Assembly (NCBI RefSeq): GCF_001486505.1
Contig: NZ_LN909063.1
Span: forward strand, 248,001-312,000
DNA from: Paenibacillus rubinfantis
Lineage (GTDB): Bacteria > Bacillota > Bacilli > Paenibacillales > Paenibacillaceae
Reading direction: 5' to 3'
Length of the DNA: 64,000 nt
Shown: positions 50,835 through 60,498 of the stretch, in pieces
Position numbering within the stretch: the first letter of the stretch is position 1
Layout of the letters: every line of letters begins with the position of its first letter
Notes under the pieces: generated by a model
The model's input: only the letters and a program-made list of their open reading frames with translations
What the model was told of the DNA's origin: nothing
The model's database searches: none
Made by a program: the position numbers and the translations under genes

Positions 50835-52262
50835 ATGAGCAACTATACTCAACCGGCAAACGATTTGCTGAAGCATGTCGGCGGCCGCGATAATATTTCA
50901 GTCGTGACCCACTGCGCGACCCGCATGCGTTTTGTCTTAAATGACCCGCAAAAAGCGGATGTCGAGCAAATCCAGGCCATCAAACTGGTCAAGGGCACGT
51001 TTACGCAAGCCGGCCAGTTTCAGGTTATCATCGGCAACGAAGTGGCCTCATTTTATAACGAGTTCATTAAAATCGCGGGCGTCAGCGATACCTCAAAGGA
51101 TGAAGCCAAAGAAGCAGCCAAGAAGAATATGAACTTCCTGCAGCGGATGATCGCGCATCTGGCGGATATCTTCACCCCGCTGATTCCAGCCATCGTGGTC
51201 GGCGGTCTGATCCTCGGCTTCCGCAACATTATCGGCGACATCAAAATGCTGGAGGACGGCACGAAAACGCTGGTGGAGGTCTCGCAGTTCTGGGCCGGTA
51301 CCCACGCGTTCCTGTGGCTGATCGGCGAAGCGATCTTCCACTTCCTGCCGGTTGGCATCACCTGGGCGGTCGCACGAAAGATGGGTGCTACGCCGATTCT
51401 CGGCATCGTGCTGGGGATCACGCTCGTCTCGCCGCAGCTGCTTAACGCTTATGGCGTTGCCGGGGCAACGGACATTCCGTATTGGGATTTCGGCTTTGCC
51501 AAGGTGCAGATGATCGGTTATCAAGCGCAGGTGATTCCGGCGATCCTGGCGGGGCTGGTCTTGTCCTTCCTGGAGCTGAAGCTGCGTAAAATCGTTCCGC
51601 AGTCCATCTCCATGATCGTGGTTCCGTTCTTCGCCCTTGTTCCTACCGTTCTGCTGGCGCACACCGTGCTGGGCCCGATTGGTTGGGAGATTGGCTCCGT
51701 CATCTCCAACGTTGTTTATTCCGGCTTGACTTCGTCGTTTGGCTGGCTGTTCGCCGCGATCTTCGGATTCGCGTATGCGCCGCTGGTCATCACGGGGCTG
51801 CATCATATGACCAACGCGATTGACCTGCAGTTAATGAGCGAGCTGGGCGGGACGAACCTGTGGCCGATGATCGCGCTCTCGAATATCGCCCAAGGTTCGG
51901 CTGTACTGGCTATGATCTTTATTAATCGTAAAAATGAAGAGGAGAAACAGGTCTCCATCCCGGCGACAATCTCCTGTTACTTGGGCGTTACCGAGCCGGC
52001 GATGTTTGGGATTAACCTGAAGTACGGGTTCCCGTTCCTCGCTGCGATGATCGGTTCGCTGGTGGCGGCCGTCATCTCGGTTGGCACCGGCGTGATGGCC
52101 AATTCCATCGGCGTGGGCGGCTTGCCGGGTATCTTGTCGATCCAGCCGCAACACATGGTGACCTTCGCTTTGGCGATGGCCGTGGCGATCGTGATCCCAT
52201 TTATTTTTACAATGATCTTTGCCAAAGCGAACATCGGCAAAGTCTCGTTTAAGAAAAATTAA
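50835..52262 (+). CDS. treP: Trehalose-specific PTS enzyme IIBC
   Basis: A 475-residue protein. The IIB domain (residues 1-90) has the phosphorylated Cys27 in VVTHCATRMRFVL; the IIC domain (about 105-470) has ten or so membrane segments, including GLILGFRNIIGDIKML, GLHHMTNAIDLQLMSELG and ISCYLGVTEPAMFGINLKYG. There is no IIA domain, so phosphate must come from a separate EIIA, usually that of glucose. It takes up trehalose as trehalose-6-phosphate. ATG 50835 has AGGAGGAACC upstream. It is the first gene of the operon with treC and treR and is controlled by the TreR operators. Confidence 0.95.
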   Translation: MSNYTQPANDLLKHVGGRDNISVVTHCATRMRFVLNDPQKADVEQIQAIKLVKGTFTQAGQFQVIIGNEVASFYNEFIKIAGVSDTSKDEAKEAAKKNMNFLQRMIAHLADIFTPLIPAIVVGGLILGFRNIIGDIKMLEDGTKTLVEVSQFWAGTHAFLWLIGEAIFHFLPVGITWAVARKMGATPILGIVLGITLVSPQLLNAYGVAGATDIPYWDFGFAKVQMIGYQAQVIPAILAGLVLSFLELKLRKIVPQSISMIVVPFFALVPTVLLAHTVLGPIGWEIGSVISNVVYSGLTSSFGWLFAAIFGFAYAPLVITGLHHMTNAIDLQLMSELGGTNLWPMIALSNIAQGSAVLAMIFINRKNEEEKQVSIPATISCYLGVTEPAMFGINLKYGFPFLAAMIGSLVAAVISVGTGVMANSIGVGGLPGILSIQPQHMVTFALAMAVAIVIPFIFTMIFAKANIGKVSFKKN

Positions 52263-52328
52263 GCCTTATGCGGAGGAACAGGAGTGTTCCTCCTTTACCA
52301 TTTTTTCAGGAAAGGACAGGTGTTGGAC

Positions 52329-54014
52329 ATGACGGAACCTTGGTGGAAGAAGTCGGTTGTTTATCAAATCTATCCGAAGAGCTTTAATGACACGACCGGT
52401 AATGGAGTAGGTGATCTGCAAGGGATCATCCGCAAGCTGGATTACCTCGCGGAGCTAGGCGTTGACGTGATCTGGCTGACGCCGGTATACGACTCGCCGC
52501 AACGGGACAACGGATACGATATCCGCGATTATTACCGGATTTACGAGTCTTACGGCACGATGGAGGATTTCGACCAGCTGCTGGAGGAAGCCCATCGCCG
52601 CGGCCTTCGAATCCTGATGGATATCGTCGTCAACCATACGTCCACCGAACACCCGTGGTTTGTCGCCGCCCGGTCGTCCAAGGACAACCCCTACCGGGAT
52701 TATTACATTTGGCAGGACGGAAAGGAAGACGGCCCTCCGAACAACTGGGTGTCCAAATTCGGCGGGAACGCTTGGCAGTACGACGAAGCAACGGACCAAT
52801 ACTACCTTCATCTCTTTGATGTGACCCAGGCGGATTTGAATTGGGAGAATGCCCGGCTGCGTGAGGAAATCTACGGAATGATGAAGTTTTGGCTGGATAA
52901 AGGCGTAGACGGCTTCCGGCTGGACGTGATCAATCTCCTTTCCAAGGACCCGCGCTTTTTGGATGACGACGGGTTGGTTGCTCCCGGGGACGGCCGGAAA
53001 TATTACACCGACGGGCCTAAAATCCATGAATATCTGCAGGAGATGAACCACGCGGTATTTGCCGATTACGAGATGATGACCGTTGGGGAGATGTCGTCCA
53101 CTTCCATAGAGCACTGCGTTCGCTATACGCATCCGGAACGCAAAGAACTAGACATGACCTTTAGCTTCCATCATTTGAAGGTGGATTATCCGAACGGGGA
53201 GAAGTGGGCGAAAGGTGAGCCCGACTTCTTGCGGTTAAAGCGGATTTTGGCCGAGTGGCAAACCGGGATGTACGAAGGCGGCGGGTGGAATGCGTTGTTC
53301 TGGTGCAATCACGATCAGCCCCGCGCCGTGTCGCGGTTTGGGGACGACGGGAAGTATCATCGCGAATCGGCGAAAATGCTGGCCACGGCGTTGCACATGA
53401 TGCAAGGGACGCCTTATATTTTCCAAGGGGAAGAATTTGGGATGACGAATCCGGGCTTCGACCGGATTGAGGATTATCGCGATGTGGAGTCGCTGAACAT
53501 GTATGGCATCCTGAAGGAGCGTGGTTTAGCGGAGGCGGACATCCTGGAGATCCTGGCCCAGAAATCCCGCGACAACGGGCGGACCCCGGTACAATGGAAT
53601 GACGGGCCTAACGCCGGATTTACGACCGGTACGCCGTGGATTCGCCCAGCGGACAACTATAAGGAGATTAACGCGGAGCGAGCGGCAGCGGATCCGGACT
53701 CGATTTATTATCATTATCAGAAACTGATACGGCTGCGGAAGGAATATGACCTGATCACAACCGGACGGTTTGAGCTGCTTCACGAGGAGGACCCGGCGGT
53801 ATTTGCTTATGTACGCGATGGCGGGTCGGAGAAGCTGGTTGTCGTGAACAACTTTTTTGGTGAGGAAGTGGAATTTGGTCTGCCCGACTTAGAGGGTTGG
53901 CGCGGGTACGAAAGCCGGCTGCTGCTGTCCAATTATGCGGATTCCCCGGCGGACCCGCAACGGATTCGACTGAGACCCTACGAATCTGTGGTATATTATC
54001 TTCATAGAACGTAA
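52329..54014 (+). CDS. treC: Alpha,alpha-phosphotrehalase (trehalose-6-phosphate hydrolase)
   Basis: A 561-residue GH13 enzyme, starting MTEPWWKKSVVYQIYPKSFN. The four GH13 regions are visible: DIVVNHTSTEHPWF, GFRLDVINLLSKD with the nucleophile Asp, VGEMSSTSIEH with the acid Glu, and FWCNHDQPRAVSRFG with the transition-state Asp. It splits trehalose-6-phosphate into glucose and glucose-6-phosphate. Its place between treP and treR decides it against oligo-1,6-glucosidase. AAAGGACAGG precedes the ATG. A TTG at 52323 is a less likely start. Confidence 0.94.
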   Translation: MTEPWWKKSVVYQIYPKSFNDTTGNGVGDLQGIIRKLDYLAELGVDVIWLTPVYDSPQRDNGYDIRDYYRIYESYGTMEDFDQLLEEAHRRGLRILMDIVVNHTSTEHPWFVAARSSKDNPYRDYYIWQDGKEDGPPNNWVSKFGGNAWQYDEATDQYYLHLFDVTQADLNWENARLREEIYGMMKFWLDKGVDGFRLDVINLLSKDPRFLDDDGLVAPGDGRKYYTDGPKIHEYLQEMNHAVFADYEMMTVGEMSSTSIEHCVRYTHPERKELDMTFSFHHLKVDYPNGEKWAKGEPDFLRLKRILAEWQTGMYEGGGWNALFWCNHDQPRAVSRFGDDGKYHRESAKMLATALHMMQGTPYIFQGEEFGMTNPGFDRIEDYRDVESLNMYGILKERGLAEADILEILAQKSRDNGRTPVQWNDGPNAGFTTGTPWIRPADNYKEINAERAAADPDSIYYHYQKLIRLRKEYDLITTGRFELLHEEDPAVFAYVRDGGSEKLVVVNNFFGEEVEFGLPDLEGWRGYESRLLLSNYADSPADPQRIRLRPYESVVYYLHRT

Positions 54015-54033
54015 AAAAGTTGGGGTCGGAAGC

Positions 54034-54762
54034 ATGACAAACAAGTATTTAGCGATTCATAATGACATCGCGCGGCAAATTGAAGCCGGGGAGATCGCGC
54101 CCCATTCGTTGCTGCCGTCCGAGCATGAACTGAAGGAGCGTTACGACACATCGAGGGAAACGATTCGCAAAGCCTTGACCCTGCTGGCGCAAAACGGGTA
54201 TATCCAGAAGGTGCAGGGGAAGGGCTCCATCGTGATCCGCAGCAGTATGGTGGATTTTCCCGTGTCCGGTTTGGTGAGCTTTAAGGAGATGACCGGCAAG
54301 ATGGGCGAGAAGCCTCGAACTCTGGTGCATGAGCTGTCCCGGGGGAAGCCGGATGCGTTCGTGAAGCAGCAGTTGAACCTATCCGGTAAGGATGAGGTGT
54401 GGAAGGCCGTGCGTATCCGGGAGTTTGGCGGGGGAAAGGTCTTGCTCGACAAGGATTATTTGAACGTAAAATTCGTCCCGGCTTTGACCCGGGAAATCTG
54501 CGAGAACTCGATTTACGAGTATTTGGAGAATGAACTCGGACTAAAGATCAGCTTCGCCAAGAAAGAAATCGTCGTGGAGGAGCCTACGGACGAGGACAAG
54601 CAACTGCTGGACCTGGAAGGCTTCCACAACATGGTTGTCATCCGCAGCCATGTCTACCTGGAGGACGCCAGCTTGTTCCAGTACACGGAATCCCGGCACC
54701 GGCCAGACAAATTCCGCTTCGTGGATTTCGCGCGGCGGATTCATTCGGGCGGTGGAGCGTAG
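54034..54762 (+). CDS. treR: Trehalose operon repressor TreR (GntR family)
   Basis: A 242-residue regulator. The N-terminal winged helix contains LLPSEHELKERYDTSRETIR and KALTLLAQNGYIQKVQGKGS, the GntR/HutC pattern. The C-terminal UTRA effector domain (residues 95-235: VWKAVRIREFGGGKVLLDKD, FQYTESRHRPDKFRFVDFAR) is the usual TreR sensor, which binds trehalose-6-phosphate and releases DNA. It is the last gene of the operon and would bind the TTGTATATACAA sites at 50695 and 50734. A bidirectional terminator follows at 54786. Confidence 0.95.
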   Translation: MTNKYLAIHNDIARQIEAGEIAPHSLLPSEHELKERYDTSRETIRKALTLLAQNGYIQKVQGKGSIVIRSSMVDFPVSGLVSFKEMTGKMGEKPRTLVHELSRGKPDAFVKQQLNLSGKDEVWKAVRIREFGGGKVLLDKDYLNVKFVPALTREICENSIYEYLENELGLKISFAKKEIVVEEPTDEDKQLLDLEGFHNMVVIRSHVYLEDASLFQYTESRHRPDKFRFVDFARRIHSGGGA

Positions 54763-54785
54763 TCGTTGGAAAGCGAGCCATGGAA

Positions 54786-54813
54786 AAGGCCGCCCCTTGA
54801 TTGGGGCGGCCTT
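54786..54813. terminator. Bidirectional terminator between treR and the MATE gene
   Basis: AAGGCCGCCCC and GGGGCGGCCTT pair perfectly around a 6-base loop. The convergent genes treR and the MATE transporter both end beside it. Confidence 0.9.
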
Positions 54814-54848
54814 GTTCGTGTTGACTGTGGGATTGCTGGTTGTTGGCG

Positions 54849-56237
54849 TCAAATCAGCTTATGCGCGTACCACTTCTTCCCGCGGAAACGCCAGAAGAAG
54901 ACTGCTCCGCGTACGCCCCATTCGCTGCACATCGCCAGCCAGACACCGAGGATACCGAGGCCCAGTGTGATCCCGAGAATGTAGCCGAGAATCACCCGGA
55001 ACAGCCACATCGTCAGCATCGAGGTCATCGAGGTGAAGCGCGAGTCGCCTGCCGCCCGCAGGGCGGACGGCAGGATAAAGCTGATCGGCCAGAGCGGCAC
55101 CTGGGCGATGGAGCTCACCAGGAGCACAAGGAAGATGTCGCCGACGATGTCGGACGGCGGCGAGAAGATGCTCACGAGCGGCCGGAACAACGGCAGCAGG
55201 ATCAGGCTGATCAGCGCCAGCGATCCCGAGCCGAGCCAGAGGAAGGACTTGATGAACTTCCGCGCGTCGCCAACGCTGCCGCTGCCGATACATTGGCCAA
55301 CGACGGTGACAATCGTCAGGGACAGGGCGCTGGCGGGAATCTGAAATACCCCGGCCAGTGAGCCGCCGATGGCATTTGTTGCAATCGCGTAGGTGCCCAG
55401 GCTGACGATAAAGACCTGGGTCAGCAGCTTGCCGCCGTTAAAGAACAGCTGCTCGGCCGCAAACGGAATGCCAATGAACAGGATTTTGCGCAGCATCTCC
55501 ACCGGGAAGTGGAACAGGTCGCGCAAGCGGAGATGCAGGGACGCTTCCATTTTGAACAGATAATACAGCGCGCAGATCGCGCCTGCGAACCGGGCGATAT
55601 TGATCGCCAGCGTCATGCCGAAGACGCCCATATCGAGAAGCGTGATCAGCAAAATGTTCAGCAGCACGTACAGCAGGTTCATGATCAGCGACAGGGCTAA
55701 CGAGGCCCGGGTTTTGCCGATGCCCCTTAGCGCGGAGCAGACCGCCTGGACGATGGCCAATCCGGTGTAAGAGATGCTGCTGCCGATCAGATAGACGCGG
55801 GCATTGTCCAATACGTCGGCGGATGCGGCGCCAAACAGCAGCTTAAGAATCGGATTGTGAAAGCCGATCAACAGCAGGGCAATCCCGACAGCAAGCAAGG
55901 CCACCGCCGTGACCGTCGCTGCGGAGGCGCGGGAGACGTTGCGATCGTTGCGGCTGCCTTTGTATTGGGCGACCACCACCGTCCCCCCGGTCGCGACGGC
56001 CACAAACACGCTGATCAGGAAGATGTTCAGCGAGTCGACGATGTTCACCGCGCTGACGGCGGCGACGCCGGACGAGCTGATCATGGCGGTATTCACCAGA
56101 TTGAGGCCAACGATGAACGCCTGGTCGATGAGGATCGGCAGAAACAAAGCAAAGATCTGCCGGTAGTCCATGGATTCGCCGGACAGATGCTTCTCCAGGA
56201 AGGCGTTATTTTGCAGACGGGCGAAAATCGGCTTCAA
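54849..56237 (-). CDS. MATE-family multidrug efflux transporter
   Basis: A 462-residue membrane protein with twelve segments. The NorM/DinF-like pattern is seen in ILIDQAFIVGLNLVNTAMIS, GTVVVAQYKGSRNDRNVSRA, and in the second half FAAEQLFFNGGKLLTQVFIV and VVGQCIGSGSVGDARKFIKS, the repeated gate motif of MATE proteins. It exports cationic drugs in exchange for Na+ or H+. The N-terminal 20 residues are a cytosolic extension. GAAAAGAATGTGATG precedes the start. It ends 35 bases from the terminator at 54813. Confidence 0.93.
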   Translation of the reverse strand: MKPIFARLQNNAFLEKHLSGESMDYRQIFALFLPILIDQAFIVGLNLVNTAMISSSGVAAVSAVNIVDSLNIFLISVFVAVATGGTVVVAQYKGSRNDRNVSRASAATVTAVALLAVGIALLLIGFHNPILKLLFGAASADVLDNARVYLIGSSISYTGLAIVQAVCSALRGIGKTRASLALSLIMNLLYVLLNILLITLLDMGVFGMTLAINIARFAGAICALYYLFKMEASLHLRLRDLFHFPVEMLRKILFIGIPFAAEQLFFNGGKLLTQVFIVSLGTYAIATNAIGGSLAGVFQIPASALSLTIVTVVGQCIGSGSVGDARKFIKSFLWLGSGSLALISLILLPLFRPLVSIFSPPSDIVGDIFLVLLVSSIAQVPLWPISFILPSALRAAGDSRFTSMTSMLTMWLFRVILGYILGITLGLGILGVWLAMCSEWGVRGAVFFWRFRGKKWYAHKLI

Positions 56238-56509
56238 TAGACATCACATTCTTTTCTTTATAATTGTTAACGCTTTATTCCTATTATCGGACATTTCGCG
56301 CAAAGGCTAAAGCAACAGAGCAACCCCGCCTTTTCGAAGGCCGGGTAGGGTTGAAGATACCATTTTTGCAGGAACGATGTCAATGCGATAAGGCATCCGG
56401 CTGGGTTGTTGGGCGATGAGGGTCAGGTCAGTTGGAAAATGTGAGGGGAGGTGTTACCATGGAGGGGATTGGGCGAATTGGACTTCACTTGACTTAGGAG
56501 GGGATTGTT

Positions 56510-57529
56510 ATGAAAGCGCTATTTATCGGAGGCACGGGGACGATCAGCTCGGCGATTACCCGACAGCTGGCGGAAGACCGCAACTGGGAGCTGTATCTGC
56601 TGAACCGGGGGAACCGGAACCGGGAATTGCCGCCCGGCGTGCATGTCATTGAGGCGGATATTCATCAGGAAGCCGAGGTGGCCGCGAAGCTCGAAGGGCA
56701 TACCTTTGACGTGGTGGCGGATTTCATCGCCTTTGAACCGGCGCAGCTGGAGCGGGATGTCCGGTTATTTGCCGGCAAAACGAAGCAATTTATGTTCATC
56801 AGCTCGGCTTCGGCTTATCAAACCCCTTTGTCGGATTATCGAATCACCGAAGGGACGCCGCTGTCCAATAAGTATTGGGCTTATTCCCGCAACAAAATTG
56901 CTTGCGAGGAATATCTGCTGAAGGAATACCGCGAGCAGGGCTTCCCGATTACGATTGTGCGGCCGAGTCACACCTACGATGAGCGGTCGATTCCGCTGGG
57001 CGTTCACGGTAATAAGGGGTCCTGGCAGGTGGCACAGCGGATGCTGGAGAACAAGCCGGTTCTGATCCATGGCGACGGATCGTCGTTGTGGACGTTAACG
57101 CATAACAGCGATTTTGCGCAAGCTTTTATCGGGCTGATGGGGAACGTGCATGCGATTGGAGAGTCCGTGCATATTACTTCGGACGAAAGCGTGACCTGGA
57201 ACCAAATTTACGAAATCATCGCGGATGCGTTGGGCGTGAAGCTGCGTGCGGTGCATGTCGCTTCTGAATTTTTGGCGGAGAACGGCCCTTACGATTTCCG
57301 CGGCGGACTGCTGGGCGACAAGGCAAATACGGTTGTCTTCGACAATAGTAAGCTGAAGCGGCTGGTGCCTGGCTTTACGGCTACGGTTCGCGTGGATCAA
57401 GGGGTCCGGCGGACGGTGGAGCATATCCTGGCGCACCCTGAGCTTCAGGTGGCGGACCCGGAATTCGACGCCTGGTGCGATCGGGTGGTCGGGGCGATGG
57501 AAGCGGCTGCGAAGTTCATGAAAGAATAG
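56510..57529 (+). CDS. NAD-dependent epimerase/dehydratase-like protein (extended SDR)
   Basis: A 339-residue protein. The nucleotide-binding loop is [19 protein letters not shown], a variant GxxGxxS form (atypical SDR like the plastid CSP41 group). The catalytic Tyr-x-x-x-Lys equivalent is near [13 protein letters not shown], and the substrate loop is [24 protein letters not shown] precedes the ATG. It ends 13 bases before the glycerate kinase start, so they share an operon. The substrate is unknown. Confidence 0.87.
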   Translation: MKALFIGGTGTISSAITRQLAEDRNWELYLLNRGNRNRELPPGVHVIEADIHQEAEVAAKLEGHTFDVVADFIAFEPAQLERDVRLFAGKTKQFMFISSASAYQTPLSDYRITEGTPLSNKYWAYSRNKIACEEYLLKEYREQGFPITIVRPSHTYDERSIPLGVHGNKGSWQVAQRMLENKPVLIHGDGSSLWTLTHNSDFAQAFIGLMGNVHAIGESVHITSDESVTWNQIYEIIADALGVKLRAVHVASEFLAENGPYDFRGGLLGDKANTVVFDNSKLKRLVPGFTATVRVDQGVRRTVEHILAHPELQVADPEFDAWCDRVVGAMEAAAKFMKE

Positions 57530-57542
57530 GCGAGGGGCACCG

Positions 57543-58082
57543 ATGAGTTTGACACGGCAACCCACGTTCGTGTTGGCGCCGGATTCGTTTAAGGAGAGCA
57601 TGACGGCGAAGGAAGTGTGCCTGGCGATGGAACAAGGGCTGCGCCAAGCGTTCCCGGAGGCGCATTTTGTCCATGTCCCGATGGCGGACGGCGGGGAAGG
57701 GACCGTTCAGGCTTTGGTTGACGCCACGGGCGGCAAGCTGTGCTCGCTGGAGGTGACGGGGCCGCTGGGTGAGTCGGTGACTGCGCAGTACGGCCTGCTG
57801 GGCGACGGGGAGACGGCGGCGATTGAGATGGCCTCGGCCAGCGGGCTCCAGCAGGTGCCTCCGGATCGGCGCAACCCGCTGCAGACAACGACGTACGGCA
57901 CCGGCGAGCTGATCCGCGCCTGCCTCGATCAGGGCGTGCGCCGGATCATCGTCGGCATTGGCGGCAGCGCGACGAACGACGGCGGTGCCGGGATGGCCGA
58001 AGCGCTGGGCGCGCGCTTCCTGGACGCGGCGGCTCAGCCGAGTGGGCGGCGTGTCTCGGTGTACGCCTGGGCCGATGCTTGA
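57543..58082 (+). pseudogene. Glycerate kinase (GarK/GlxK family), truncated at about residue 160
   Basis: The first 160 residues are a clear glycerate kinase: [40 protein letters not shown] and [20 protein letters not shown] (phosphate-binding loop). Members have about 380 residues. At [10 protein letters not shown] the homology stops; the frame then reads an unrelated GC-rich tail and ends at 58082. The C-terminal half, needed for the full fold, is missing. The lost part seems replaced by the palindrome region 58217-58412. The ATG has GCGAGGGG upstream. It is almost surely inactive. Confidence 0.87.
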
Positions 58083-58216
58083 GGGGCACCGGGGTTCACT
58101 CCGAAGGCGGCGGCCGGTTGCAGATTACCGCAGAGAGGAACACCACACGTGTAGAGCGGCACGCGCCGGGCCCTCCCGGGCCCCGCTGGCCCGCGTCTAC
58201 GCGCTCGCCGCGCCCC

Positions 58217-58412
58217 AAGGGAGAAATGTTGTATTTCCTACAACATTTCTCCCTTCTTTTTGCCCCTGCGGGGCGAAATGTTGCATAAACTGCAACATTT
58301 AAGCCCCCGCGGGCCGTTCCCGGCGATAAATGTTGCACTTTATGCAACATTTTCACTCCCCCGGCCCGCCAACCGCCCCGAAATGTTGCAATTTTTACAA
58401 CATTTCGGGGCG
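58217..58412. repeat. Array of four regularly spaced palindromes (AAATGTTG...CAACATTT)
   Basis: Four stem-loops share the core AAATGTTG/CAACATTT: 58217-58255 (17-bp stem, then T-run), 58276-58300, 58328-58352 and 58374-58412. Their centres lie at about 58236, 58288, 58340 and 58393, a steady 52-53 base spacing. The loops (5 to 9 bases) differ and the spacers are GC-rich and unrelated. They stand where the 3' half of the glycerate kinase gene should be. The function is unknown. Confidence 0.93.
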
Positions 58413-58571
58413 TTCCGCCGCTCACGCGGGGGCCAACACCCCCCCCGAGTGAGCGTCTACGCGCCACACTCACCCGCGCGGCTCCCCCGCAGCCCGCACG
58501 TACGTATAGGTGAACGTCAATGCGCTCAGCTTATGGACGACGGGACGCGTATGCGGGGGGGCGCTTAACTT

Positions 58572-58600
58572 TTGCTCATATGAGAAAAGTATAGTAAAAT
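58572..58600 (+). promoter_or_regulatory. Promoter of the LLM-class oxidoreductase gene
   Basis: TTGCTC (58572-58577) and TAAAAT (58595-58600) are 17 bases apart, 40 bases upstream of the gene. CTCATATGAG overlaps the -35 end as a small palindrome. Confidence 0.65.
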
Positions 58601-58639
58601 ACAAAAATATAGTTAATAGATGAAGCGGAGGAACGAAAC

Positions 58640-59701
58640 ATGGAAATCGGGATCAGCACGTTCGTAGAAACGACGCCGGACGTTGTCACTGGCGAATTGA
58701 TTAGTCATGCGCAACGGCTGCGCGAGGTGGTGGAGGAAATTGTGCTCGCCGACAAAGTTGGGTTGGATGTGTTTGGTGTAGGGGAGCATCACCGTCAGGA
58801 TTATGCGGCTTCCTCGCCTGCGATGGTGCTGGCCGCCGCCGCACCGCAGACAACGCGCATCCGGCTGACCAGCGCCGTAACCGTGCTGTCTTCCGATGAT
58901 CCGGTTCGCGTGTTCCAGGACTTTGCGACGCTGGACGGTCTATCCAACGGGCGTGCAGAGATCATGGCTGGACGCGGCTCTTTTATCGAGTCCTTCCCGC
59001 TGTTCGGATACGATTTGAACGATTATGAAGAGCTGTTTGAGGAGAAGCTCGATCTGCTGCTAAAGCTGCGTGAGTCGGAAAAAATAACCTGGCAAGGCAA
59101 GCACCGTCCTGCGATCAGAAATTTAGGCGTCTATCCGCGTCCCGTGCAAAACCCGCTCCCAGTCTGGATCGGCAGCGGCGGCAATACCGAATCCGTCATT
59201 CGCGCCGGAGTGCTTGGTTTGCCGCTGGTGCTGGCGATCATTGGCGGCCGGCCAACTCAATTCGCGCCGCTTGTGAAAATTTACAAGCAGGCCGCAGCTA
59301 AGGCCGGGCATGACGTCTCAAAGCTGACGGTGGCTTCCCATTCGCACGGATTTGTCGCTGAGCGAAACGATGTGGCCGTGGAGAAGTTTTTCCCTTCGAC
59401 GCAGGCGGTGATGAACATCATCGGCCGTGAACGCGGCTGGGGCCATTACGGTCGGGCCAGTTACGATGCGGCTCGCAGCCTGGAAGGCGCACTGTATGTC
59501 GGCGATCCGGAGACGGTGGCCAACAAGATCATCTATCTGCGCAAAAATGTAGGCATCACTCGGTTCTTCCTGCATTGCCCGCTTGGCACCATGCCGCATG
59601 AGGACGTAATGCGAGCCATCGAGCTTCTCGGTAAAGAGGTGGCTCCGCGCGTGCGTGAGGAAATCGCCCGTTGGGAAGCCGAGGGCGGGGATACGGAGTA
59701 A
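58640..59701 (+). CDS. LLM-class flavin-dependent oxidoreductase (luciferase-like)
   Basis: A 353-residue TIM-barrel monooxygenase of the bacterial luciferase-like family. Telling parts are FGVGEHHRQDYAASSPAMVL, AVTVLSSDDPVRVFQDFATL, DGLSNGRAEIMAGRGSFIES and PLPVWIGSGGNTESV. The usual cofactor is reduced FMN (or F420 in other clades), supplied by a reductase. The flavin reductase on the opposite strand at 59762-60391 could be that partner, but the genes are convergent, so this is only a suggestion. GCGGAGGAAC precedes the ATG. The substrate is unknown. Confidence 0.9.
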   Translation: MEIGISTFVETTPDVVTGELISHAQRLREVVEEIVLADKVGLDVFGVGEHHRQDYAASSPAMVLAAAAPQTTRIRLTSAVTVLSSDDPVRVFQDFATLDGLSNGRAEIMAGRGSFIESFPLFGYDLNDYEELFEEKLDLLLKLRESEKITWQGKHRPAIRNLGVYPRPVQNPLPVWIGSGGNTESVIRAGVLGLPLVLAIIGGRPTQFAPLVKIYKQAAAKAGHDVSKLTVASHSHGFVAERNDVAVEKFFPSTQAVMNIIGRERGWGHYGRASYDAARSLEGALYVGDPETVANKIIYLRKNVGITRFFLHCPLGTMPHEDVMRAIELLGKEVAPRVREEIARWEAEGGDTE

Positions 59702-59761
59702 ATAACCGTAAGCGCAGCGTTGGATCTACCGCCTCGTAACACTCCCAGGTTCCCCACCCCC

Positions 59762-60391
59762 TCAAACCTCCGCCCGAAACGTCCGCCCCAACGGCTCCCC
59801 GAGGCCGAAGTAGTGGCGGAAGTTGTAGATGAGCGGGCTCCATTGGCGAGGGTCGATGTGGCGGTCGCCGATGACGAGGTCGCGGTGGGCGTGGACGATC
59901 ACGGCATGAGTCTCGACGATCGCGAAGAAGGGGGCGTGCGCCGGCACGCGGAAATCCCTCACTACCGCTTCGATCTGCAACGGGCACTCGCGGATGCGGG
60001 CGGGCTGGACTTGTCGGGAAGGCTGGGGCGTAAGACCGCTGACCGCAAACTTATCCTTTTGATGAACAAAACCTTGTGCGGCTTTTACCGGCGGTACGGG
60101 GTTTTTTCCCGTTGTAGGGGCTAGGCGCTCAACTTGTTCCCATAAGGAAGGATCGGGGAGATTGATCACGCACTCCGGGTGACGTTGTAGGTTCTCGGCG
60201 GCTTTTCCGCCCAATCCGAGGCCGAGGACGATGTGGTCCCCAAGCGCCCAAGAGGATGAGATCGGACTGATGTTGGTGCTTCCGTCTTCATTTTGGGTTG
60301 TGAGCAGGACGACGGGCGTTCCGTAATACAAAATTTTGGGCTGGACAAGCAAGGTGTCCTCTGGCGGAATTGGCGCTTTCGAAGAATACAA
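59762..60391 (-). CDS. Flavin reductase family protein (FMN-binding split barrel)
   Basis: A 209-residue protein. The N-terminal half (ILYYGTPVVLLTTQNEDGST, NISPISSSWALGDHIVLGLG) matches the flavin reductase-like split barrel (DIM6/NTAB); the pattern T-x-N-x-S-x-x-S-S recognises FMN. The C-terminal end has HFRHYFGLGEPLGR-like residues (here YNFRHYFGLGEPLGRTF). It may supply reduced flavin or act on a small substrate. It is divergent from the winged-helix regulator at 60499, which may control it. GGAGGGGAT stands before the start. Confidence 0.85.
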   Translation of the reverse strand: MYSSKAPIPPEDTLLVQPKILYYGTPVVLLTTQNEDGSTNISPISSSWALGDHIVLGLGLGGKAAENLQRHPECVINLPDPSLWEQVERLAPTTGKNPVPPVKAAQGFVHQKDKFAVSGLTPQPSRQVQPARIRECPLQIEAVVRDFRVPAHAPFFAIVETHAVIVHAHRDLVIGDRHIDPRQWSPLIYNFRHYFGLGEPLGRTFRAEV

Positions 60392-60498
60392 ATAAATCCC
60401 CTCCTTGGTTTTCCGTCACTTCCTGTTCATTGTATAATGGCAACATTACGATGAGCATCGAAATATGGATGCATCCTCAAAAGGGGGAGTTCATTGCC

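Larger units (their letters stand above)
58083..58639. other. Non-coding GC-rich stretch between broken glycerate kinase and the LLM-type gene
   Basis: About 550 bases hold the palindrome array and GC-rich flanks, and at the end the promoter of the next gene. Reading frames on both strands here are chance frames through the palindromes. I see no gene. Confidence 0.6.

Noticed and set aside
58217..58412. CRISPR-like look of the repeated palindromes with spacers of even length
   Set aside because: Only the short arms are conserved, the loops vary, there are four units and no cas gene is in the window.
58096..58473. A 125-codon open frame on the minus strand through the palindromes
   Set aside because: Its repeated peptides come only from the palindromes, and it has no good ribosome site or family pattern.
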